The notes under the pieces are model-generated. The model had not been told where the DNA came from, made no database searches, and saw nothing but the letters and a program-made list of their open reading frames with translations. This document shows, one piece after another, positions 1-5,941 of a DNA stretch of 6,033 nucleotides. The translations under genes were made by a program, and so were the position numbers. The stretch is from Betaproteobacteria bacterium. Lineage in GTDB: Bacteria > Pseudomonadota > Gammaproteobacteria > Burkholderiales > SG8-39. The stretch lies in assembly GCA_029865405.1 (NCBI GenBank), contig JAOUGZ010000186.1, positions 1-6,033 on the forward strand, in the 5' to 3' direction. Each line of letters starts with the position of its first letter. Position 1 is the first letter of the stretch.

Positions 1-748
1 CGAGGGCCTCGCCAAGGAATTCGGCGGCGTGCGCGCGGTCGAGGGGCTCGATTTCGAGATCCGCGAGGGGCAGGTGTTCTCGATCATCGGCCCGAACGGC
101 GCAGGCAAGACGACGCTGCTCAATCTGCTCACCGGCATCTATGCGCCGAGCGCCGGGCGGTTGTGGCTCGCGCAGCGACCGCTGGCGGCGCGCGCGCCGC
201 ACGAGTTTGCCGCGGCAGGCATCGGCCGCACGTTCCAGAACCTGCAGATCTTCTTCAACATGAGCGCGCTCGAGAACGTGATGGCCGGGCGCCACCTGCA
301 CGAGCGCTGCAGCCTCGCGGCGGCGCTCGTCAGGACGCCGCGCCTGGCGCGCGCCGAGCGCGACTGCCGGCGCCTGGCCGCGGAGCTGCTCGCCTTCGTC
401 GGGCTGGAAGCGAGCGCGGACACCCCCGCCGACGCGCTGTCCTACGGCGCGCTCAAGCGCCTGGAGATCGCGCGCGCGCTTGCCGGCGAGCCGCGGCTGC
501 TGCTCCTGGACGAGCCCGCGGCGGGGCTCAACCCCTCCGAGATCCGCGAGATCGACGCGCTCCTGCAGCGCCTCGCCGCGCGCGGCATCACCCTCGTGCT
601 GGTCGAGCACAACATGAAGCTGGTGATGGGCGTCTCCGACCACGTGCTGGTGCTCGATTACGGCCGCAAGCTCGCCGAGGGCGCGCCCGAGGCGGTGCGC
701 AACAATCCGCGCGTCGTCGAGGCCTATCTCGGCGCGCAGGAGCACTGA
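1..748 (+). CDS. livG: LivG-like ABC importer ATP-binding protein, 5' partial
   Basis: This is a cytoplasmic ATPase of a branched-chain amino acid-type (HAAT family) ABC importer, which powers uptake of amino acids or carboxylic acids. The frame is open from base 2, giving 248 visible residues. The first visible residues (EGLAKEFGGVRAVEG) are the normal first strand of LivG, so the true start lies before the window. A GTG at 29 would remove that strand and is not the start. Visible motifs, numbered from base 2: Walker A GPNGAGKTT 30-38, Q-loop Gln 79 in RTFQN, signature LSYGALK 146-152, Walker B LLLLDEP 166-172 with catalytic Glu 171, and H-loop His 203. The signature has ALK where many LivG proteins have QQR, an apparently tolerated variation. 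The stop is one base before the livF GTG. The permeases LivH/LivM and a binding protein are not in the window and are expected upstream. The substrate cannot be read from an ATPase; the neighbours hint at an aromatic acid or amino acid. Confidence 0.93.
   Translation, partial: EGLAKEFGGVRAVEGLDFEIREGQVFSIIGPNGAGKTTLLNLLTGIYAPSAGRLWLAQRPLAARAPHEFAAAGIGRTFQNLQIFFNMSALENVMAGRHLHERCSLAAALVRTPRLARAERDCRRLAAELLAFVGLEASADTPADALSYGALKRLEIARALAGEPRLLLLDEPAAGLNPSEIREIDALLQRLAARGITLVLVEHNMKLVMGVSDHVLVLDYGRKLAEGAPEAVRNNPRVVEAYLGAQEH
738..742 (+). promoter_or_regulatory. Ribosome binding site deciding the livF GTG start
   Basis: AGGAG lies inside the last codons of livG, 7 bases before the GTG at 750. 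This strong Shine-Dalgarno match supports a GTG start only one base after the livG stop, and suggests translational coupling of the two ATPases. Confidence 0.7.
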
Positions 749-749
749 G

Positions 750-1451
750 GTGCTGCGCGTCGCCGCCCTGGAGAGCCGCTACGGGCGCATCCCGGCGCTG
801 AAAGGCATCGACCTGCGCGTCGAAGCAGGCGAGCTGGTGTCGCTCGTCGGCGCGAACGGCGCGGGCAAGACGACGCTGCTGCGTGCGCTCTCCGGTGTGC
901 AGCCGGTGGCCGCCGGCCGCGTCGAGTTTTGCGGCGAGGACGTCACCGGCGCTTCGCCCGAGGCGCGCGTCGCCCTGGGCATCGTGCAAGTGCCCGAAGG
1001 CCGCCAGGTGTTCGGGCCGCTCTCGGTCGAGGACAACCTGCGCCTGGGCGCCTACCGGCGCGGCCGCGCCGAAACCGGCGCCTCGCTCGAGCGCGTGTAC
1101 GCGCTCTTTCCGGACCTCCTCGAGCGCCGCGCGCAGCCCGCGGGCAATCTTTCCGGCGGCCAGCAGCAGATGCTCGCCATGGGGCGCGCGCTGATGGCGC
1201 GCCCGCGGCTGCTGCTGCTCGACGAGCCCAGCATGGGGCTCGCCCCGCGCCTCGTGGCCCAGATTTTCGCCTGCGTGGCGCAGCTGCGCGCCGCCGACAC
1301 GGCGCTGTTCCTCGTCGACCAGAACGCGCGTGCGGCGCTCGCCATCGCCGACCGCGGCTACGTGCTCGAAACCGGCCGCATCGTGCTGGCGGGCACCGGC
1401 GCAGAGCTGCTCGCCGACGCGGGCGTGCGCAGCGCCTACCTCGGTCTTTAA
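750..1451 (+). CDS. livF: LivF-like ABC importer ATP-binding protein
   Basis: This is the second ATPase of the branched-chain amino acid-type importer; it pairs with the LivG-like protein on the cytoplasmic face of the permease. It is complete at 233 residues, the usual LivF length. Motifs: Walker A GANGAGKTT 34-42, the LivF-typical VPEGRQVF 81-88, signature LSGGQQQ 134-140, and Walker B LLLLDEP 154-160 followed by SMGLAP. The H-loop position reads LVDQN (188-192), with Gln in place of His, as is normal for LivF (usually VEQN). The GTG start is chosen because it gives the standard N-terminus MLRVAALESRYG and sits 7 bases after AGGAG. It ends in TAA at 1449-1451, and that stop overlaps a predicted FNR-type box. 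No terminator-like hairpin follows, so readthrough into the thioesterase block is possible. Substrate unknown. Confidence 0.94.
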   Translation: MLRVAALESRYGRIPALKGIDLRVEAGELVSLVGANGAGKTTLLRALSGVQPVAAGRVEFCGEDVTGASPEARVALGIVQVPEGRQVFGPLSVEDNLRLGAYRRGRAETGASLERVYALFPDLLERRAQPAGNLSGGQQQMLAMGRALMARPRLLLLDEPSMGLAPRLVAQIFACVAQLRAADTALFLVDQNARAALAIADRGYVLETGRIVLAGTGAELLADAGVRSAYLGL

Positions 1452-1461
1452 CCTGGATCAA
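1448..1461 (+). promoter_or_regulatory. Probable FNR/ANR/DNR-type binding site
   Basis: TTAAC-CTGG-ATCAA fits the consensus TTGAT-N4-ATCAA with a perfect right half and 3 of 5 in the left half. It lies in the 44-base gap before the thioesterase and overlaps the livF stop codon. FNR-family regulators activate anaerobic respiration genes, which fits the oxygen-sensitive, quinone-linked Mo/Fe-S enzyme downstream. The centre falls between 1454 and 1455. If it acts as a class II site (centre at -41.5), transcription would start at 1496, and the -10 hexamer would be AAACAT at 1484-1489, which matches TATAAT at 3 of 6 positions, including the important second A and final T. The match was made by eye, without statistics. 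Confidence 0.5.
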
Positions 1462-1495
1462 ATCCCCCGGCCCCATTTAGGACAAACATCACCCC

Positions 1496-1903
1496 ATGAA
1501 ACCGTCCCTTGCCCCCGGCATCACCGTCACGCGCGAATTCGCCATCGACCGCGAGCGCACCATCGACTTCATGGGCGAGGACGCGCGCGTCTACGCCACG
1601 CCGATGCTGGTGCGCGACATCGAGGTCACCTGCCGCGAGCTGTTGCTCGAGCACCTGGAGCCCGGCGAGGACTCGGTCGGCACGCGCGTGGAGATCGACC
1701 ACCTGGCGGCGACGCTCCTTGGCATGAAGGTCGCGATCACGGCGACGCTCGCCGAGCTCAAGGGCCGCGCCGCGATCTTCGACGTCACCGCCAGCGACGG
1801 CCTGGACACGATCTGCCGCGGCCGGCACGCGCGCTTCATCGCCAACGTCGCGCAGGTGAAGGAGCGCCTCAAGCAGAAGCAGGCCAAAGCCGGCGCCGCA
1901 TGA
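1496..1903 (+). CDS. FlK-like hotdog-fold acyl-CoA thioesterase
   Basis: Predicted cytoplasmic acyl-CoA thioesterase of 135 residues with a single hotdog domain, related to fluoroacetyl-CoA thioesterase FlK of Streptomyces cattleya. From memory of FlK, its triad Thr42-Glu50-His76 corresponds here to Thr35 (YATPM), Glu43 (DIEVTC) and His69 (EIDHLAAT); the spacings of 8 and 26 residues are identical. The GTxxxxxHxAAT segment and the C-terminal DGxDxIxxGxHxR pattern also match. The segment before Thr35 is about 7 residues shorter than in FlK and lacks the phenylalanines (Phe33, Phe36) of the FlK lid, so specificity for fluoroacetyl-CoA is unlikely. The ATG is chosen because it gives an FlK-like N-terminus; the nearest purine-rich site, AGGA at 1479-1482, is 13 bases away, rather far. 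The stop overlaps the next start (ATGA), coupling it to the catalytic subunit. Plausible role: hydrolysis of the oxidised CoA ester made by the neighbouring complex, or CoA recycling (inference). Confidence 0.82.
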   Translation: MKPSLAPGITVTREFAIDRERTIDFMGEDARVYATPMLVRDIEVTCRELLLEHLEPGEDSVGTRVEIDHLAATLLGMKVAITATLAELKGRAAIFDVTASDGLDTICRGRHARFIANVAQVKERLKQKQAKAGAA

Positions 1904-4518
1904 AGCGCGTTCCCACCTACTGCTACCAGTGCGTCGCGGGTCCCGACCTGCTCACCGTCAAGGTGGAGGACGGCGTGGTGCGGGAGGTGGAGCCCAATTT
2001 CGCCGCCGCGGCCGTGCACCCGGGCGGCGGCAAGGTGTGCGTGAAGGCCTACGGCCTGGTGCAAAAGACCTATCACCCGGATCGCGTGCTGCAACCGATG
2101 AAGCGCACCAATCCGAAAAAGGGGCACGGCGAGGATCCGGGCTGGGTGCCGGTCTCCTGGGACGAGGCGCTGGGCCTGATCTCGGACAAGCTGCGCGGCA
2201 TCCGCGCGCGCGGCCTGCTCGACGAATCGGGCTATCCGCGCGTCGCCGCGAGCTTCGGCGGCGGCGGCACGCCGCAGTTCTACATGGGGAGCTTCCCCGC
2301 CTTTCTCGCCGCCTGGGGCCCGGTGGACATGGGCTTTGGCTCCGGCCAGGGCGTGAAGTGCTACCACTCGGAGCACCTCTACGGCGAGCTGTGGCACCGC
2401 GGCTTCACCGTGTCGCCCGACACGCCGCTCACGAATTACCTCATCTCCTGCGGCGCCAACGTCGAGGCCTCCGGCGGCGTCGCCGGCGTGTGGCGCCACG
2501 CCAACGCGCGCGCGCGCGGCATGAAGCGCGTGCAGGTCGAGCCGCACCTGTCGGTGACCGGCGCCTGCTCGGCCGAATGGGTGCCGATCAAGCCGAAGAC
2601 CGACGCCGCCTTTCTCTACGCGCTGATCCACGTGCTGCTGCACGAGGCGCCGCGCGCGCGGCTGGATGTGGAATTCCTTTTCAAGCACACCTCATCGCCC
2701 TATCTCGTCGGCGCGCATGGCTTCTACCTGCGCGAGCCTGCGAGCGGCGCGCCGATCGTCGCCGGCGCGCTCGAGGCGAGAGAAACGCACGTGGCGCTCG
2801 AGACCGGCGCCGACGGCGAAGTGCTGGCGGAAGGGCGGCTCGAGGGCGAGACGGCGTTCGCGAAGCTCGTCGCGCACATGAAACCCTACACGCCCGAGTG
2901 GGCGGCCGGCCTATGCGACGTGCCCGCCGCGCGCATCCGGCGCATCGCCAACGAGTACCTCGATGCGGCCTGCGTAGGGCAGACGATCGAGATCGAGGGC
3001 AAGACGCTGCCGTTCCGGCCGGTGGCCGTGAGCCTGGGCAAGACGGTGACCAACGGCTGGGGCGGCTTCGAATGCTGCTGGGCGAGAACGCTGCTCGCGG
3101 CGCTGGTCGGCGCGCTGGAGACGCCCGGCGGCATCCTCGGCACCACGGTGCGCCTCAATCGCCCGATGTCCGAGCGCCACAGGAGCGTGCGCGCGGACGC
3201 CGACGGCCTCATGGCCTACCCCTTCAATCCGACCGACGCTCGGCACTGGAGCGCAAAGCCCAACATCCGCAACGCCTACCGTTCGATGGTGCCGCTCGCC
3301 GCCGACGGCCCCTGGAGCCAGGCGCTCGGGCCCACGCACTTTTCGTGGATGTTCCTCGATGAGACGCCGCCGGGGCTGCCGCGCGTGACGCTGCCCGAGG
3401 TGTGGTTCCTGTACCGCACCAACCCGGCGATCTCGTTCTGGGACACCGCCAAGCTCGAGGCGCGCATGGCGCGCTTCCCGTTCGTCGTCGCCTTCGCCTT
3501 CACGCGCGACGAGACCAACCACTACGCCGACGTGCTGCTGCCCGACGCCTCGGACCTGGAGAGCCTGCAGCTCATTCGCATCGGCGGCTCGAAGTACATC
3601 GAGCAGTTCTGGGACCACGAGGGCTTCGCGCTCCGGCAGCCGGCGATCGCGCCGCGCGGCGGCGCGCGCGATTTCACCGACATCGCCACCGCACTCGCCG
3701 AGCGCACGGGGCTGCTCGAGCCTTACAACGCCGCCATCAACAAGGGCACGTTGGGCGTGCCGCTCAGGGATTTCGCGCTCGAAGTCTCGCAGCCCCATGG
3801 CGTGGAGAAGATCTGGGACGCGGTCTGCAAGGCGGCGAGCCGCGAGCTGACCGGCGGCGCCGAGTCGCACGGCCTCGATTGGTGGAAGGAGCACGGGCTC
3901 GCCACCAAGCCGTTCCCGCGCACCGCGTGGTACCTCTTCCCGACGCTCGCGGCGAAGGGCCTGCGCTTCGAAATGCCCTATCAGGAACGGCTGCTCAGGA
4001 TCGGCACCGAGCTCGGCCGCCGGCTGCACGAGCACGGCATGACGTGGTGGGACCCGCAGCTCGCCGAATACCAGGCGCTGCCGGCGTGGAAGGATTTCCC
4101 GGGCCTCTGGGACAGCGGCGAGCAGTACCCATTCTGGCTGCTCACCTCGCGCTCGATGCAGTACGCCTGGGGCGGCAACGTCGGCATGCAGCTCATCAAG
4201 GAAGTCGCCGACAACATCGCCGGCCACAGCGGCGTGATCATGAACCGGTCGAAGGCGCGGGAACTCGGCATCGAGGAAGGCGACTGGCTGCAGATCGCGA
4301 CCGCGCAGCACTCGGTGCGCGCGAAGGCCGTGCTGCGCGAAGGCATCCGGCCCGACACGCTGCTGCTGCTCGGCCAGTTCGGGCACTGGGCGACGCCGGT
4401 GGCGAAGGATTTCGGCATGCCTTCGATGAACAGCCTCGTGCCGATGTCGCTCGAGCTGACCGATGCCACCGGCTCCGGCGCGGACCTCGTGCGGGTTTCC
4501 CTGGGGAAAGCGGCATGA
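1900..4518 (+). CDS. padB: Molybdopterin oxidoreductase catalytic subunit, phenylacetyl-CoA:acceptor oxidoreductase (PadB)-like
   Basis: Catalytic subunit, 872 residues (about 95 kDa), of a DMSO reductase-family Mo/W bis-MGD enzyme. The closest family I recognise is PadB, which oxidises phenylacetyl-CoA to phenylglyoxylate in anaerobic phenylalanine/phenylacetate breakdown; the 93-kDa subunit reported from Thauera fits. Order: N-terminal Fe-S domain with C8-x2-C11 and C47 (GGKVCVKAYG), then cofactor domains about 50-720 (VSWDEAL 85-91, YLISCGANVEAS 180-191, FAFTRDETNHYADVLLPDASDLE 532-554 in part), and a molybdopterin dinucleotide-binding C-terminal domain about 745-868. Cys154 (KCYHSEH) is the likely metal ligand by position. 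The third cluster cysteine is missing: P15/D16 stand there. No Tat signal is present, so the protein should stay in the cytoplasm, as suits a CoA-ester substrate. The ATG overlaps the thioesterase stop (ATGA); the frame is open further upstream but only as a shadow of livF and the thioesterase. The family call is firm; the substrate is less sure. Confidence 0.8.
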   Translation: MKRVPTYCYQCVAGPDLLTVKVEDGVVREVEPNFAAAAVHPGGGKVCVKAYGLVQKTYHPDRVLQPMKRTNPKKGHGEDPGWVPVSWDEALGLISDKLRGIRARGLLDESGYPRVAASFGGGGTPQFYMGSFPAFLAAWGPVDMGFGSGQGVKCYHSEHLYGELWHRGFTVSPDTPLTNYLISCGANVEASGGVAGVWRHANARARGMKRVQVEPHLSVTGACSAEWVPIKPKTDAAFLYALIHVLLHEAPRARLDVEFLFKHTSSPYLVGAHGFYLREPASGAPIVAGALEARETHVALETGADGEVLAEGRLEGETAFAKLVAHMKPYTPEWAAGLCDVPAARIRRIANEYLDAACVGQTIEIEGKTLPFRPVAVSLGKTVTNGWGGFECCWARTLLAALVGALETPGGILGTTVRLNRPMSERHRSVRADADGLMAYPFNPTDARHWSAKPNIRNAYRSMVPLAADGPWSQALGPTHFSWMFLDETPPGLPRVTLPEVWFLYRTNPAISFWDTAKLEARMARFPFVVAFAFTRDETNHYADVLLPDASDLESLQLIRIGGSKYIEQFWDHEGFALRQPAIAPRGGARDFTDIATALAERTGLLEPYNAAINKGTLGVPLRDFALEVSQPHGVEKIWDAVCKAASRELTGGAESHGLDWWKEHGLATKPFPRTAWYLFPTLAAKGLRFEMPYQERLLRIGTELGRRLHEHGMTWWDPQLAEYQALPAWKDFPGLWDSGEQYPFWLLTSRSMQYAWGGNVGMQLIKEVADNIAGHSGVIMNRSKARELGIEEGDWLQIATAQHSVRAKAVLREGIRPDTLLLLGQFGHWATPVAKDFGMPSMNSLVPMSLELTDATGSGADLVRVSLGKAA

Positions 4519-5114
4519 CGCGCTGGGCGATGGTCGCGGACCTGCGGCGCTGCGTCGGCTGCCAGACCTGCACCGCGGCGTGCAAGCAGACCAACGACAC
4601 GCCGCCGGGCGTGCAATGGCGGCGCGTGCTCGACATGGAGGTGGGCGAGTACCCGGAAGTGAAGCGCGCCTTCGTACCGGTCGGCTGCATGCACTGCGAC
4701 GAGCCGCCGTGCATGCACGTCTGCCCGAGCACGGCGACGAAAAAGCGCGCCGACGGCATCGTCACCATCGACTACGACCTGTGCATCGGCTGCGCCTACT
4801 GTGCGGTCGCCTGCCCCTACCAGGCGCGCTACAAGTCGAGCGAGGACGCGCTGCGGCCCGACGTCGCCACCAAGTGCACCTTCTGCGTCGAGCGCATCGA
4901 CGCGGGGCTGGCCAAGGGCCTCAAGCCCGGCGTCGACCCCGAGGCGACGCCGGTCTGCGTCAATTCCTGCATCGCGCAGGCGCTGCACTTCGGCGATGTT
5001 GAGGACCCGGCAAGCAACGTAAGCGAGCTGCTCGCGGAGAACCAGCACTTCCGCATGCACGAGGAGCTCGGCACCGGACCGCGCTTTTACTATCTCTGGG
5101 ACAAGGCCGAATGA
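4515..5114 (+). CDS. padC: Four-cluster [4Fe-4S] electron-transfer subunit, PadC-like
   Basis: Electron-transfer subunit of 199 residues that links the molybdopterin subunit to the membrane anchor; family of DmsB/PsrB/NrfC-type proteins. Sixteen cysteines form four [4Fe-4S] motifs: C13-x2-C16-x2-C19-x3-C23, C58-x2-C61-x4-C66-x3-C70, C90-x2-C93-x2-C96-x3-C100, and C121-x2-C124 with C148-x3-C152. All ligands are present, so no cluster appears degenerate. No signal peptide or membrane segment is seen, so it sits with the catalytic subunit on the cytoplasmic side. The ATG overlaps the padB stop (ATGA) and has GGGGA at 4503-4507, 7 bases upstream. The calculated size (about 22 kDa) is somewhat below the 27 kDa I recall for the Thauera subunit. 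It could equally serve another Mo/W oxidoreductase; its job here is fixed by its neighbours. Confidence 0.9.
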   Translation: MTRWAMVADLRRCVGCQTCTAACKQTNDTPPGVQWRRVLDMEVGEYPEVKRAFVPVGCMHCDEPPCMHVCPSTATKKRADGIVTIDYDLCIGCAYCAVACPYQARYKSSEDALRPDVATKCTFCVERIDAGLAKGLKPGVDPEATPVCVNSCIAQALHFGDVEDPASNVSELLAENQHFRMHEELGTGPRFYYLWDKAE

Positions 5115-5872
5115 ACTGGTTGCAGAAGCACTGGGACGCGCGCGCGGCGCTCAACTTCATGCTCGGCGGCGCCGGCGCCGGCCTGATGATCGCGTCCGCG
5201 CTGGCCTGGCCCGCGAGCGCCGCGCCGGTGCTGCTCGCGCTGGCGCTCGTCGCCACGGGGCTGGGCGCCGTGTGGCTCGAGATCGGCAAGAAACTGCGCG
5301 CCCTCAACGTGTTCATCAACCCCTTCACGTCGTGGATGACGCGCGAGTCGTTCGTGGCGCTGCTGCTGTTCTCCTTCGGCGCCGCGGCGATGGTCAAGCC
5401 GCAGCCGTTCCTGCCGCTCGCCGCCCTCGCCGCGCTCGCCTTCGTCTATTGCCAGGGACGCATCCTGCGCGCTTCGACGGGCATTCCAGCCTGGCGCGCG
5501 CCGCAGGTCGTGCTGCTCATCATCAGCACCGGGCTTGCCGAAGGCGCGGGACTGGCACTGTTCTTTTCCACCGGGCCGCTGCTGCTGTCCTGGTTCGCGC
5601 TGGCGCTGGTGCTGCGCGCCGTCGCCTGGACGCGCTACGCGAAGGCGGCGCCGAGCGCGGCGCTGGAAGCGCCGGGCAAGGCGCTCCTGCAGATCGGCAC
5701 CGTGGCGGCGCTGGCACTCGCCTTCGCCGGCGCCTGGTATCCGGCCGCGGCGCCGCTCGCCGGCCTCCTGGCGCTCGCCGCCGGCCTGTGGCTCAAGTTC
5801 GCCCTGGTGACGCGCGCCGCGTTCAACCAGGGATTCGCCCTGCCCCGCCTGCCGGTGCGGGGCACACGCTGA
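5111..5872 (+). CDS. padD: DmsC/NrfD-like quinone-linked membrane anchor subunit, PadD-like
   Basis: Integral membrane subunit of 253 residues that anchors the complex and exchanges electrons with the quinone pool. Eight hydrophobic segments are visible, about 13-33, 36-55, 79-95, 98-115, 130-151, 155-173, 189-209 and 212-233. Signatures of the DmsC-type fold are present: the loop with LRALN then SWMTRES (62-80), and the GIPAW segment (124-128) followed by a GLAEGAG helix. The only histidine is His7 before the first helix, so bis-histidine haem b binding is not possible; electrons should pass directly from Fe-S cluster to quinone. Size (about 26 kDa) agrees with the smallest subunit known for phenylacetyl-CoA:acceptor oxidoreductase. 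The ATG overlaps the padC stop (ATGA), with AAGG at 5103-5106 as a close, weak binding site. It ends in a single TGA with the following frame remaining open. Confidence 0.85.
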   Translation: MNWLQKHWDARAALNFMLGGAGAGLMIASALAWPASAAPVLLALALVATGLGAVWLEIGKKLRALNVFINPFTSWMTRESFVALLLFSFGAAAMVKPQPFLPLAALAALAFVYCQGRILRASTGIPAWRAPQVVLLIISTGLAEGAGLALFFSTGPLLLSWFALALVLRAVAWTRYAKAAPSAALEAPGKALLQIGTVAALALAFAGAWYPAAAPLAGLLALAAGLWLKFALVTRAAFNQGFALPRLPVRGTR

Positions 5873-5941
5873 GGCGCCGGCCATGACCGCGATGCTGCCG
5901 CCCCGATTCGCCGCGCGCGTGCAGCCGCGGAAGGCGCCCTG
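5873..5941 (+). other. Short spacer between padD and the next gene, with a 19-codon ORF
   Basis: These 69 bases hold no recognisable gene or convincing terminator. An ATG at 5883 opens a 19-codon ORF ending in TGA at 5940-5942, which overlaps the next ATG (TGATG). Its product (MTAMLPPRFAARVQPRKAP) is basic and proline-rich and resembles nothing I know. AGGCGCC occurs at 5872-5878 and 5932-5938; as GGCGCC is self-complementary it could pair across the spacer, but the loop would be long and no U-run follows. Confidence 0.4.
5929..5934 (+). promoter_or_regulatory. Ribosome binding site for the gene starting at 5942
   Basis: GGAAGG lies 7 bases before the ATG at 5942. It is among the best Shine-Dalgarno matches in the window and fixes the start of the last gene. 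Confidence 0.6.

Noticed and set aside
29..31. GTG at 29 as the livG start
   Set aside because: Codons before it already encode the conserved first strand of LivG, so the gene continues beyond the window edge.
1452..1495. Terminator between livF and the thioesterase
   Set aside because: Only a 3-base GGA/TCC pairing is found; there is no stable stem and no T-run.
1330..1899. Upstream extension of the molybdopterin subunit frame to an ATG at 1330
   Set aside because: The added residues are Arg/Pro/Ala-rich and out of frame with livF and the thioesterase. The family N-terminus begins just before C8, at the ATG at 1900.
1591..2688. Minus-strand ORF (365 codons) opposite the thioesterase and catalytic subunit
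   Set aside because: It spans two well-supported plus-strand genes, has no recognisable domain and shows low-complexity composition.
2911..4386. Long minus-strand ORF (491 codons) opposite the catalytic subunit
   Set aside because: It is antisense to a clear, complete molybdopterin subunit. Its product is rich in Arg, Ala, His and Glu with no motif, typical of open frames opposite GC-rich genes.
3402..4514. Upstream extension of the Fe-S subunit frame
   Set aside because: The extension is an out-of-frame shadow of the catalytic subunit. The ATG at 4515 with GGGGA upstream gives the normal start of this protein family.
3981..5060. Minus-strand ORF (359 codons) opposite padB/padC
   Set aside because: It covers the Fe-S subunit whose sixteen cysteines are all in frame on the plus strand; the product has no coherent motif.
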